DNA of 58,713 bases from Comamonadaceae bacterium (GTDB lineage: Bacteria; Pseudomonadota; Gammaproteobacteria; Burkholderiales; Burkholderiaceae_C): assembly GCA_013297925.1 (NCBI GenBank), contig JAAFJC010000015.1, forward strand, positions 1 through 58,713. Direction: 5' to 3'. Below, in pieces: positions 25,575-33,411 of this stretch. Position 1 is the first letter of the stretch. Every line of letters begins with the position of its first letter. A model generated the notes under the pieces. That model ran no database searches and was not told the DNA's origin. It saw only the letters and a program-made list of their open reading frames with translations. The translations under genes were made by a program, and so were the position numbers.

Positions 25575-26351
25575 ATGACGAGTCAGCGCGCCACGATCAG
25601 CTATTGCATCAGCGGCGTAGCTGCGCGCGAGCAAATCGTCTTTAAAAGCTTGATGCGTTTGCTGGGGCCACGCTTGGCGCATGCGTGGGTCTATATGCCC
25701 CAAGGCGAGTTAGCTGTGGTGGGCGATCCGCCTAACCTGGCAGCTGGCCAAACGCCACAAGCGCATCACTTGACCATCGATCAAGCTCAAAGCTTGCTCA
25801 CTGTGGGCACAGAAAAAAACAACGGTATGCACTATTTGCGCCTACCGATTCAAGCCAATGTGATGGAAGTGCAGCTCAATGCTTTGGGCTCTGAGATCAC
25901 TGCTGCTCGTTTGACGGGTCTGCGGCAAGCTTCCAATGTGCAAAGCCGGCAAACGATGGAGACGCAACCTCAAGCGTTACCCATGGCGGAGCCCTTAGCC
26001 AGCGAGCTGCCACTCAACGCTAGCTTTGTCGGAACGGTATCTCTCAAGCGCTGGCCCAGCCAGCATCTGGTGCGCAGTGCAGCGCAAATTCGTATGGCCA
26101 CGATTTTGTTGCGCCCCAAAACCACCATGAAAGATTTCTTGGCACTTAGCGGCCAGCCGCCCGAGAATTGCTTGCAATTTCTCCACGAATTACGAACCTT
26201 TGAGTTTCTTAGGGTTGAGCAGCACGAAACCTCTGCGCTGCGGGCATCCGCCCTAGAGCCTGCCGCCTTGACTCTTGCGCCGCTTGCACAAGCAGCTATG
26301 TCGCCGGGCACAAGCCTTCTGTCGCGCATTCGTAAACGCCTAGGACTTTGA
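25575..26351 (+). CDS. Protein of unknown function in the LOV/GTPase/roadblock cluster, winged-helix-like C-terminal region
   Basis: 258 residues, not a family I recognise by name. The N-terminal half (about 1-125) is mixed alpha/beta. A variable Gln/Pro-rich linker (about 125-165) leads to a helical region (about 170-215, SAAQIRMATILLRPKTTMKD then LHELRTFEFLRVEQ) that reads like a winged helix: helix, TTMKDFLALSG, helix, hydrophobic wing. The C-terminus is basic (SRIRKRLGL). Position and gross design recall the DUF742 winged-helix partner of Streptomyces conservons, but I see no clear sequence identity. It starts 17 bp after the LOV stop and is presumably an adaptor between LOV protein and GTPase (inference). 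Confidence 0.75.
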   Translation: MTSQRATISYCISGVAAREQIVFKSLMRLLGPRLAHAWVYMPQGELAVVGDPPNLAAGQTPQAHHLTIDQAQSLLTVGTEKNNGMHYLRLPIQANVMEVQLNALGSEITAARLTGLRQASNVQSRQTMETQPQALPMAEPLASELPLNASFVGTVSLKRWPSQHLVRSAAQIRMATILLRPKTTMKDFLALSGQPPENCLQFLHELRTFEFLRVEQHETSALRASALEPAALTLAPLAQAAMSPGTSLLSRIRKRLGL

Positions 26352-26369
26352 ACACTTATTAGACTTATG

Positions 26370-26385
26370 CACAAAGTGATTTGTG
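26370..26385. promoter_or_regulatory. Palindrome upstream of the small GTPase gene
   Basis: CACAAAGTGATTTGTG is a 6 bp inverted repeat with a 4 nt spacer, 17 bp before the GTPase ATG, in the only spacer of any size (50 bp) before that gene. It could be an operator or just a small RNA hairpin. Confidence 0.25.
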
Positions 26386-26401
26386 CTACAACAAAAACAC
26401 G

Positions 26402-26938
26402 ATGGAATCAAAAATTCTCTTCTCAGGCACCACCGGCGCTGGTAAAACCACCGCCATTGGTGCGGTGAGTGAAATTCCGCCGATCTCCACCGATGTGCGC
26501 AACACCGATGCAGAGATCTCCAAAGCCATGACGACAGCCGGCATGGACTATGGCGAGCTCACCCTAGAGGGCGGCGACAAGTTGCGCTTGTATGGCACAC
26601 CCGGCCAAGAGCGCTTTAGCTTCATGTGGACGATTCTCTCCAAAGGTGCTCTGGGCTTGATTTTGCTGATCGACAATTCCCGCCCCGATCCGCTGGCCGA
26701 TTTGGATCTTTATCTCAAAGGATTTGCCAAGCTTGCGCGTGACACGGCTTGTGTGATTGGCGTGGGGCGTTTGCCCGAGCATCCCAGCCCTGGCTTGGAT
26801 GATTTTGCGCAGCGCCTAGCCTTGCATGATCTGATGTGCCCGGTGATTGAAGTAGATGTGCGAGAGCGCCAACAAGTGATACAAATGCTGGAGTTATTGT
26901 TGCTCCAGCTCGAAGCAAAAATGGAGATGAAAGTATGA
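26402..26938 (+). CDS. Small Ras-like GTPase (MglA/conservon type)
   Basis: 178 residues. The P-loop GTTGAGKTT (residues 9-17), a switch I threonine (around T30-T35) and switch II GTPGQERF (65-72) are clear; the latter lacks the DxxG aspartate, as in MglA/Srprb-like bacterial GTPases. The G4 motif NKxD is replaced by VIGVGRLP, as in conservon-type GTPases, so base specificity needs testing. Family knowledge: these proteins are switches controlled by roadblock/LC7 partners. Start ATG 26402; its last four bases overlap the next gene (ATGA), coupling it to the first roadblock protein. Confidence 0.92.
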   Translation: MESKILFSGTTGAGKTTAIGAVSEIPPISTDVRNTDAEISKAMTTAGMDYGELTLEGGDKLRLYGTPGQERFSFMWTILSKGALGLILLIDNSRPDPLADLDLYLKGFAKLARDTACVIGVGRLPEHPSPGLDDFAQRLALHDLMCPVIEVDVRERQQVIQMLELLLLQLEAKMEMKV

Positions 26939-27318
26939 CAGTGAGCCCTCAATTGCAAAAAGCCTGTGAGCAAGCCATTGCCATGCTGATGGAAGAGGTC
27001 AAAGGCGCAAAAGCAGCTGTCATCTCTACAGAAGACGGATTTGAAGTGGCAGCGCGGGTGGAGAACACAGCGCAGGTCAGCCGCTTGGCTGCCATGGCCA
27101 GCTCCATGGCAGCTTTGGGCGCTATTGTGGGCGAGGAGAGCAATTTGGGTGCTTGCCACAATTTGGTGGTGCAGGCCCAAGATGGCATGATTGTGATGAG
27201 CCAAGCCAAGCGCTCCGATGTGGATTTGATCTTGAGCGTTGTCACCGGCAAAGATGCTGTGATGGGCCAGCTGATTTACACCACACGCGCCGCCACGGCC
27301 CTGCTGCAAGCAGCCTGA
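26935..27318 (+). CDS. Roadblock/LC7-domain protein 1 (MglB-like)
   Basis: 127 residues, a single roadblock/LC7 domain: alpha-1 (LQKACEQAIAMLMEEVKGAK), central strands AAVISTEDGFEVAARV, helix RLAAMASSMAALGAIVGEE, and NLVVQAQDGMIVMSQAK. The family forms dimers that act as GAP or scaffold for Ras-like GTPases such as MglA. Overlapping the GTPase gene by 4 bp it is the best candidate for the direct GTPase partner. Confidence 0.92.
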   Translation: MTVSPQLQKACEQAIAMLMEEVKGAKAAVISTEDGFEVAARVENTAQVSRLAAMASSMAALGAIVGEESNLGACHNLVVQAQDGMIVMSQAKRSDVDLILSVVTGKDAVMGQLIYTTRAATALLQAA

Positions 27319-27337
27319 TCAAAGAACAGCAGCCACC

Positions 27338-27745
27338 ATGCCCAACAGCATCCAATCTCAAATTCGCGCCCAGCTGCAGGAGCTTGCTCGCGCGCCTGCC
27401 GTGCAAGGCTGCGCACTGGTGGAGGTGATCAGCGGCATGGTCTGGCACAGCGCTGGCCCATGGGAACATATGGAGCAGCAAGCCGAGGCTGCCGTGGAAT
27501 TTTGGCGCATACAAGATCGCCAAGCGGCGCATTTTGAGCATCTGGGCAACTTACGCAGCAGCATTTATTTCTTCAGCGCAGGCTCGGTGGCGCTGATGCC
27601 CTGCCCAGGCCGCACGCCCTTAGTTCTTGTCTGCATTGCAGATCGCGTCGGTATGGATTGGGGGCAGTGGATGCAACAGCTCAAACCCTTGCATCAGCTT
27701 TTGTTGCTGGATGATCAGGCCACCAGTGGGGCGCCTCTGAGCTAA
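27338..27745 (+). CDS. Divergent roadblock/LC7-like protein 2
   Basis: 135 residues. The fold order (helix, strand VQGCALVEVISGMVWHSAG, helix EQQAEAAVEFWRIQDRQ, strands SSIYFFSAGSVALMPCP and PLVLVCIADR, terminal helix) fits a roadblock/LC7 domain, though conservation is weaker than in its neighbours. It follows roadblock protein 1 after 19 bp. It may form heterodimers with one of the other roadblock proteins (inference). Confidence 0.78.
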   Translation: MPNSIQSQIRAQLQELARAPAVQGCALVEVISGMVWHSAGPWEHMEQQAEAAVEFWRIQDRQAAHFEHLGNLRSSIYFFSAGSVALMPCPGRTPLVLVCIADRVGMDWGQWMQQLKPLHQLLLLDDQATSGAPLS

Positions 27746-27835
27746 CAAGGTTCGTTTTCAAGCGCGTCACCCGATTTCCAGTGCCTAGGGTGATGTGTTT
27801 CAAGTCAGGCGCTGCAAATGGGAAGAGGAAGAGTT

Positions 27836-28195
27836 ATGGCAAATATCAAGCAATCCATGGATGAGTTGATGATGTGCGACGGCGCGGTTTGCGCAGCGCT
27901 GGTGGACTCGACAAGCGGCATGATTCTGGGGCAAATCGGCTCTGGTGTCGATATGGAAGTGGCTGCTGCGGGTAACACAGAAGTCGTGCGCGCCAAGATG
28001 AAGACGATGCGAGCACTCGGCTTGAACGATGTGATCGAAGACATTCTGATCACACTGGGCAAGCAGTACCACATCATCCGCCCGATGGCGCGCAAAGAAG
28101 GTTTGTTTATCTATTTGGTGCTCGATAAGACCAAATCGAATCTGGCCTTGGCTCGTCGCAAAACGGCAGATGTCGAGAAAGAGCTGACTGTTTGA
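27836..28195 (+). CDS. Roadblock/LC7-domain protein 3
   Basis: 119 residues. The roadblock core is visible: MANIKQSMDELMMCDGAVCA, ALVDSTSGMILGQIGSG, a helix to MRALGLNDVIEDILITLG, then YHIIRPMARKEGLFIYLVLD. Start at 27836, with GAGGAAGAG just upstream. It is separated from roadblock protein 2 by 90 bp without a clear terminator, so it may be on the same transcript. A decayed response regulator follows 42 bp later. Confidence 0.88.
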   Translation: MANIKQSMDELMMCDGAVCAALVDSTSGMILGQIGSGVDMEVAAAGNTEVVRAKMKTMRALGLNDVIEDILITLGKQYHIIRPMARKEGLFIYLVLDKTKSNLALARRKTADVEKELTV

Positions 28196-28237
28196 GTTTG
28201 TGAGGCTCACGGCCATTGCAGCCATTACACTGCTGCA

Positions 28238-28657
28238 ATGGCTCACGTTCTGCTCGTTGAAGACGATGATTTATAGCGCGATGGCTTGAGCGCCCAGCTC
28301 GCGCACATGGGGCACGCCGTGACGCAGGCCAACAATGGCGCGGTGGCTGTCTATCGAGTCGATGCGGCGCGCTTTGATGGCGTGATCTTGGATTTGGGTT
28401 TGCCCTTGGTCGATGGCATGACGGTGCTCAAACACATTCGCCAGCACCATGCGGCTTTGCCTGTGCTCATTCTCACGGCGCGCGATGGTGTGGAAGATCG
28501 CGTCACCGGGCTCAATGCGGGTGCTGACGATTACCTCACCAAGCCTTTTAACGTGGCTGAGCTCCAGGCGCGTTTGGCAGCCATGCTGCGTCGCTCGCAA
28601 TTGCCGGCGTTTGCTGGCGCGCCAGGTCAAGCCCGTGGGGTCAGGGCTCTTGATTGA
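28238..28657 (+). pseudogene. Response-regulator remnant (receiver domain with nonsense codon, DNA-binding domain lost)
   Basis: The frame opens with MAHVLLVEDDD, the expected receiver start with its acidic pocket, but TAG at 28274-28276 stops it after 12 codons. The same frame continues after the stop through the phospho-acceptor region (DGVILDLGLPLVDG, Asp present), LILTARDG and ADDYLTKPF (Lys present), then ends at 28655-28657 where an OmpR-type DNA-binding domain should follow. Nonsense mutation plus loss of the output domain indicate a pseudogene. GTGGGGTCAGGGCTC at 28635-28649, at the point where similarity ends, resembles the GGGGTCAG repeat. Confidence 0.85.
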
Positions 28658-29506
28658 TTTTCCTAAGGCCGCACAAGCCATCATCGAAGAAGACCCACAA
28701 GACAAAGTGAGCTACATGGTCTCCAGCCCGCCGGGGCAATTTGTTTTGGGCAATGCCAAGCTGCCTGAGCCGCCTGCAGGCGTGAAGCAGCGCCTGCGTG
28801 TGCAGGTGGCCAAAAGCTTGGCGGTGCGCGAGCGGATTGCGCGCGAGTTGGTGTTTGACATGATCGTGCCACTGTTGCTCTTAGGCTTGGTCTTCGGTGC
28901 GCTGGTGTATGCCGGCATCGCAGCGTGAGCCAAGAAAAGCGCTTTGTGAAGGATCCACAAGCTTTGCAAGATCGCCTGCAAAAGGTCAATGTGGGTGTGA
29001 AGCGTGCAGGGCATTTGGTGCATCAGCTCTTGGCTTTGGCACGCAGTGAAACCGATGCGCCTGTGCAAACTTTAGATGCGGTGCAATTGGCGCGCAGCAT
29101 CGCCCAAGAGGCCGCGCCATCTGCAATTGCTGCGGGCGTGGATTTTGGCTTTGAGCAGGCGCCAGGGCTGGACAAGCTGAGCATGCAAGGCCATGCGCTG
29201 CTGCTGCGCGAGGCGATTACGAATTTGATTGACAACGCGGTGCGCTACGCCGGGCGGGGCGCAAGTGTCACGCTGCGCGTGCGAAGCGAATCGGGAAAGG
29301 CCTGTCTTGAGGTGGAAGACAACGGGCCGGGTGGGCCGCAAGAGGCGCAAGATCGCCTGTTTGAGCGCTTTTTCCGAGCCAGCGATGCGCCGGGCGGCGT
29401 GGGCTTGGGGCTGGCAATCGCGCAAGAAATCGCACATCGCCACGGTGGGTGGGCGATAGCCAGCCATGTACTGCCACACGGCTTGCGCGTGGCGATCGTG
29501 ATTTAG
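28653..29506 (+). pseudogene. Sensor histidine kinase remnant with internal deletions
   Basis: Two fragments in different frames. The first (to the TGA at 28926-28928) is the C-terminal part of a 2CSK-type periplasmic sensor domain (DPQDKVSYMVSSPPGQFVLG) plus one membrane helix (IVPLLLLGLVFGALVYAG). The second (from about 28925) resumes in the last dimerisation helix (LQKVNVGVKRAGHLVHQLLA) and has a complete ATPase domain: N box LREAITNLIDNAVRYA, VEDNGPGG, GLGLAIAQ. HAMP and the phospho-accepting histidine are missing. With the upstream response-regulator remnant this is a decayed two-component pair of TctE/QseC type. Whether the ATPase piece is still made is unknown. Confidence 0.85.
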
Positions 29507-29563
29507 CTACTGTCATCTGGGCTGTCCAATGCTACGATGGTGCAGTTAAACGAGGGGACTGAC

Positions 29564-31090
29564 ATGACATCGAATCAAGCTATGTGGATGCGCGTTTCTA
29601 AGACTTGGCTACTGGGCTGCCTGACAGCCTTGGCGCTGGTCGGCTGCGGCACCAGAACTATCAATCCGGTGACGGGTCAGCAAGAGCGATCCGTGATGAG
29701 CGAAGCAGATGAGATCCGCGAAGGCGCAAAGGCGCATCAAGAGGTACTCAAAGAGTATGGTGTGCTGAAAAATGATCGGGTACAAAACTATGTGAACGAC
29801 ATTGGCCAGCGCTTGGCCAAGATCTCGCAGCGCAGTCAACTCAAATGGACGTTTACGGTGCTCGATAGCCCGGAGATCAATGCCTTTGCTTTGCCCGGCG
29901 GCTATGTGTACATCACGCGCGGCATCATGGCTTATCTGGATAGCGAGGCGGATTTAGCTGGCGTGATTGGGCATGAGATTGGGCATGTGACGGCACGGCA
30001 TGGAGCACAACGGGCGACGCGGCAGCAAGACGCGGCGCTGGGTGTGTTGCTCGGTAATGTGCTCGGCGCGGTGCTCGATGCCAAGGGCGGCGGTGGGATT
30101 GGGCAGCAGATTGGACAAGCCACGCAAGCTGTCGCAGCGGGCAATATCGCGCGCTATGGCCGCGAGCAAGAACTGCAGGCCGATGGCTTGGGCGCAGAGT
30201 ATTTGAGCCGCGTGAATTACGATCCGCGCAACATGATTGATGTGATCCGCGTGCTCAAGGATCAGGAGCGCTTTGCGGCTGAGGTGGCGCGCGCGGAAGG
30301 CCGGCCGGCACCGCAGGGCGGCAATTCTTGGCTGGCTTCGCATCCAAGCAATGATCAGCGCTTAGAGTCGATCAATAAAATTGCAGCGCAATACCAAGCT
30401 GGCAAAAACTACGTGGATGAGGGCCGTGTGCGTTATCTGCAAGTGATTGATGGCATCGCCTTTGGCGAAAGCCCGGAGCAGGGGCTGACACGAGGAAGAA
30501 ATTTTTACCATTCTGCTTTGAATTTTGCGATGACAGCTTCTAGTGGCTTTCGCATCGTGAATGAAGCGGATCAGCTCAATTTTGTGAGCCCTGCGGGCGA
30601 TGCGGCACTGATCGTGCAGCTTGCGCCGCCCAATGCTGGGCGCAATCATGATGAGATCATTCGTAATGTGGTCAAGCCCGTCTCGGGCCGCTCAGATCGC
30701 TACACGCTCAATGGTTTGCAAGCGACGCATTTCACCGGCGCAGTCGCTGCACAAGGGGGGCAGCGAGCTGTGGAACTTACCGTGGCTACGGGTGCAGGTG
30801 GACAAAACTTTTTGATGATTTACGCCGCCAAAGATGCTGCTACTTTGCAACGCAACCGCGCTGCGCTGCGGGAAACCGAAGGGAGTTTCCGAGGAATGAG
30901 TGCGCAAGACACTGCCGCCGCCAAACCTTGGGTACTGCGTACGACCGCCCTGCCACGCGGTGGTTTTTCTGATCTGGCACGTACTGCACCGATGACGACT
31001 CTGCCCGAGCAACAACTCAAGCTCATGAATGGCGTGTATTCGACGGGTGCGGTGCAGCCGGGGGCGTTGGTGAAGATGGTGGTGCAGTGA
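29564..31090 (+). CDS. M48-family metalloprotease, lipoprotein
   Basis: 508 residues. An N-terminal signal with lipobox (LALVGCG; lipidated Cys near residue 28 of the mature-start reading) places it in the cell envelope. The zinc site HEIGHVTARHG is followed by the third ligand region QELQADGLGAEYL, typical of BepA/YfgC-like M48 proteases. The C-terminal ~200 residues include a SPOR/PDZ-unrelated domain seen in such proteins. Role by family: quality control of outer-membrane proteins. Start 29564 is supported by GAGGGGAC upstream. It stands alone after the two-component remnant. Confidence 0.92.
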   Translation: MTSNQAMWMRVSKTWLLGCLTALALVGCGTRTINPVTGQQERSVMSEADEIREGAKAHQEVLKEYGVLKNDRVQNYVNDIGQRLAKISQRSQLKWTFTVLDSPEINAFALPGGYVYITRGIMAYLDSEADLAGVIGHEIGHVTARHGAQRATRQQDAALGVLLGNVLGAVLDAKGGGGIGQQIGQATQAVAAGNIARYGREQELQADGLGAEYLSRVNYDPRNMIDVIRVLKDQERFAAEVARAEGRPAPQGGNSWLASHPSNDQRLESINKIAAQYQAGKNYVDEGRVRYLQVIDGIAFGESPEQGLTRGRNFYHSALNFAMTASSGFRIVNEADQLNFVSPAGDAALIVQLAPPNAGRNHDEIIRNVVKPVSGRSDRYTLNGLQATHFTGAVAAQGGQRAVELTVATGAGGQNFLMIYAAKDAATLQRNRAALRETEGSFRGMSAQDTAAAKPWVLRTTALPRGGFSDLARTAPMTTLPEQQLKLMNGVYSTGAVQPGALVKMVVQ

Positions 31091-31108
31091 TGCTTTGCGT
31101 CTTCACGG

Positions 31109-31229
31109 GATTGCACTACCCGCACGTTTTGCTACGTGTCCTCCGGCGGCGTTGACTGCTGTTTTTCTCCGGGAAGCTGGTTTCGCCGCCTCCTCCTTTA
31201 CCTCCGCAAAACGTACGGGTAGCGCAATC
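31109..31229. repeat. Hairpin element type C, copy 1 (24 bp terminal arms, conserved core)
   Basis: Terminal arms 31109-31132 and 31206-31229 are reverse complements with two mismatches over 24 bp (GATTGC.CTACCCG.ACGTTTTGC). Inside is a core with TGTCCTCCGGCGGCG, an inner spacer, and TTTCGCCGCCTCCTCCTTTA. The same core, with different outer arms, occurs at 37702-37779. It lies between convergent genes and may also end their transcripts. Confidence 0.85.
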
Positions 31230-31260
31230 TAGCAGGTGTCTAGGTTTTCATAAGAGTCGT

Positions 31261-31785
31261 TCAGCGCACATCTGGGCGATTGCTCAGCTCATTGGGATTG
31301 GCTGCGCCTGAGTCCACAGGAAAGCGTTCCATGAGTAATGCGGAGATTTCTTCGAGCGCTTGCGTGAGGCCGCGTTCGAAATCGCCGCGTTTGAGGTGAG
31401 CGCTTAATCTATTCACCATTTCTTGCCAAAAATCACTGTTCGCCGGCAAAGATACTGCGCGATCAGCTACTATTTCTATAGCGCGCTCAGCGAGCAGCAG
31501 GTAGATCAACACGCCGTTGTTGTGCTGCGTATCCCACACACGCAGCTTGCCAAACATGGCGATGGCGCGTTCGCGTGGCGTCGCATCGCGCCAGAGATAG
31601 CTCATGGGTAGGCCGGCTTCGATGCAGATGCGGATTTCGCCGCTGTGGCGGGCTTCGCTGGCCTGCGTGAAGCGCTCTAGCTTGGAGAGCAGCTCGGGCG
31701 GCACGGCGGCTCGCACGTCGCGCTCGTCCATCCAGCGGTGTTTCCAGATGCGGGCTATTTTTGAGAAGAAGTTGCGTTGCGTCAT
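31261..31785 (-). CDS. TPM-domain protein (small, cytoplasmic-side)
   Basis: 174 residues, one TPM (phosphatase-like, YgcG/Psb32) domain: ARHSGEIRICIEAGLP, PRERAIAMFGKLRVWDT, NNGVLIYLLLAERAIEIVADRAV and a C-terminal helix. A basic N-terminus (TQRNFFSKIARIWKHRWMDE) may associate with the membrane. Start at 31785 (MTQRNFF), 1 bp after the preceding TPM gene stop; the longer frame is the complement of that gene's Gly-rich tail. Usual third member of lemA-TPM-TPM sets. Biochemical role not established. Confidence 0.87.
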   Translation of the reverse strand: MTQRNFFSKIARIWKHRWMDERDVRAAVPPELLSKLERFTQASEARHSGEIRICIEAGLPMSYLWRDATPRERAIAMFGKLRVWDTQHNNGVLIYLLLAERAIEIVADRAVSLPANSDFWQEMVNRLSAHLKRGDFERGLTQALEEISALLMERFPVDSGAANPNELSNRPDVR

Positions 31786-31786
31786 G

Positions 31787-32719
31787 TCAAAAATCTCCAC
31801 TCGCGCCGCCGCCGCCAAAATCGCCACCGCCGCCAGAGCTGAAGCCCCCGCCGTCGTTGCTGCTCCAGCCACCGCCTCCCCCACTACCCGTTGACCAACC
31901 GCCGCCGTCATAGCCGCGCGAGTGCCCACGCCTGCCGCTAACGGCGCGGCCAAAGCTGGAGACCAAGGTGAAGAGTGCGGCGACAAAAAACGCCATGCCA
32001 GCGATGATCATGCTGGCCGTGAGAAAGAACGCTACGCCACCGACTGCGCCGCCTGTGATCACTGAGCCTAGCTTGTTGCCGAAAATGCCTTTGGCCACCG
32101 CGCCGCCAATGGGCACGGCAAAAAACAAGAAAATCATCAGATCTGACAAATGAAAGCCCAGCGTCTGCATCTTGCTTTCTGCTTGATCCTTGCTGGATGC
32201 CGGCGCAGGCAAATTTTCGCCGCTGATGCGTTTGTCGAGTTGCTCAATCGTGGCTTCAATGCCCTGGGCATATTGGCCTTGCTTCAGTGCGGGCGCGAGC
32301 GCTGTGCTGATGATTTGCTTGGCGGCGAGATCGGGAATCGCGCCTTCTAGGCTCTTGGCTACTTCAATCCTCAGCTTGCGGTCTTCATTGGCGATCACGA
32401 TGAGCACACCATCGCCCACATCGCGCCGCCCGATCTTCCAGGCATTGGCCACGCGGTTGGCATAGCTGGCGATGTCTTCGGGTGCAGTGGTGTTGACCAG
32501 TAAAACGACGATCTGTGAACCGCGCTCTTGCTCGATGCGTGCAAGCTGCGTTTCGATGCCGCCCGCCTCGCCAGTGGTGAGGATTTGCGCGGTATCTACC
32601 ACGCGGGCTGTGAGCGCGGGCACAGGCTGTTGCGCCGTGGTGAGCGAGGGCGCAAGCAGCGCGCAGGCTAGCAGCACAGCCGCAGTCCAGGTGCGATAAA
32701 GGAGCTTAATTGCTATCAA
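31787..32719 (-). CDS. TPM-domain membrane protein with glycine-rich tail (YgcG family)
   Basis: 310 residues. Signal peptide (TAAVLLACALLAPSLTTAQQ), TPM domain (about 30-165, TGEAGGIETQLARIEQERG, GDGVLIVIANEDRKLRIEV), two membrane segments (about 190-240) and a C-terminal Gly/Ser-rich tail (GGGGDFGGGGASGDF). The start is TTG at 32717-32719: an in-frame stop lies immediately upstream and no ATG fits the signal peptide. That TTG and its AAGG ribosome site both lie inside a copy of the dispersed repeat (32710-32770). Between lemA and the small TPM gene, same strand. Confidence 0.9.
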   Translation of the reverse strand: MIAIKLLYRTWTAAVLLACALLAPSLTTAQQPVPALTARVVDTAQILTTGEAGGIETQLARIEQERGSQIVVLLVNTTAPEDIASYANRVANAWKIGRRDVGDGVLIVIANEDRKLRIEVAKSLEGAIPDLAAKQIISTALAPALKQGQYAQGIEATIEQLDKRISGENLPAPASSKDQAESKMQTLGFHLSDLMIFLFFAVPIGGAVAKGIFGNKLGSVITGGAVGGVAFFLTASMIIAGMAFFVAALFTLVSSFGRAVSGRRGHSRGYDGGGWSTGSGGGGGWSSNDGGGFSSGGGGDFGGGGASGDF

Positions 32720-32770
32720 TTAATGAGCACCTTGCGCAGATTCTATGCCGGCGATCAGCCTAAATCGCTT
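32710..32770 (+). repeat. Dispersed repeat, copy 5, between lemA and the TPM gene
   Basis: TTGCTATCAATTAATGAGCA CCTTGCGCAGATTCTATGCC GGCGATCAGCCTAAATCGCT. On the coding (minus) strand the repeat contributes the AAGG Shine-Dalgarno and the TTG start codon of the downstream TPM protein. Confidence 0.88.
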
Positions 32771-32775
32771 CAAAA

Positions 32776-33369
32776 TCACTTCTTATTGAAGTCCACAGTC
32801 GGTGGTGTGGAAATCTGCGCTTCGTTGGCAACGGTGAAACCGGCCTTGGGCGAATAGCTGAACACCATGGCCGTCAAATTGCTTGGGAAGCTGCGCGCGA
32901 GCACGTTGTATTCCTCAATGGTTTTAATGTAGCGGTTGCGCGCCACCGTGATACGGTTTTCTGTGCCTTCAAGTTGCACGCGCAGATCTTGGAAGCCTTG
33001 ATTGGCTTTGAGGTTGGGGTAGCTCTCCACTGTGACGAGCAAACGCGATAGGGCGCTGCCCACTTCGCCTTGCGCGGCTTGGAATTTTTTCATCGCTTCG
33101 GGGTTGTTGAGCATCTCAGGCGTCATCTGGATGCTGGTAGCCTTGGCGCGAGCTTCCACCACTTTCACCAGTGTGTCTTGCTCAAAGCCCGCTTCGCCTT
33201 TCACGGTGTTGACGATATTCGGAATCAAATCTGCACGGCGCTGGTATTGGTTGAGCACCTCGCTCCAAGCAGCCTTGGATTGCTCATCCAAGCGCTGGAA
33301 ATCGTTGTAGCCGCAGCCTGTGAGCAGGGCGGTGGCGGCGAGTAAAAAGCTGAGAAAAATTTTCTTCAT
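32776..33369 (-). CDS. lemA: LemA-family lipoprotein
   Basis: 197 residues starting MKKIFLSFLLAATALLTGCG, a lipoprotein signal with lipobox LTGC, so the start is 33369 and not the longer frame. The LemA domain has a long helical bundle (RADLIPNIVNTVKGEAGFEQ, EVGSALSRLLVTVESYPNLKA) and YNVLARSFPSNLTAMVFSY. Function unproven in the family. First gene of a lemA-TPM-TPM operon that is separated from the TPM gene by the repeat at 32710-32770. Confidence 0.93.
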   Translation of the reverse strand: MKKIFLSFLLAATALLTGCGYNDFQRLDEQSKAAWSEVLNQYQRRADLIPNIVNTVKGEAGFEQDTLVKVVEARAKATSIQMTPEMLNNPEAMKKFQAAQGEVGSALSRLLVTVESYPNLKANQGFQDLRVQLEGTENRITVARNRYIKTIEEYNVLARSFPSNLTAMVFSYSPKAGFTVANEAQISTPPTVDFNKK

Positions 33370-33411
33370 GTGAGCTCCTTGATAAGCATTCTTGAACAGT
33401 AGCATACATGG

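Noticed and set aside
31449-31500. Possible repeat copy in the small TPM gene (GCGCAGTATCTTTGCCGGCG on the coding strand)
   Set aside because: EIVADRAV is conserved TPM-family sequence, so the similarity may be chance; left out of the repeat list.
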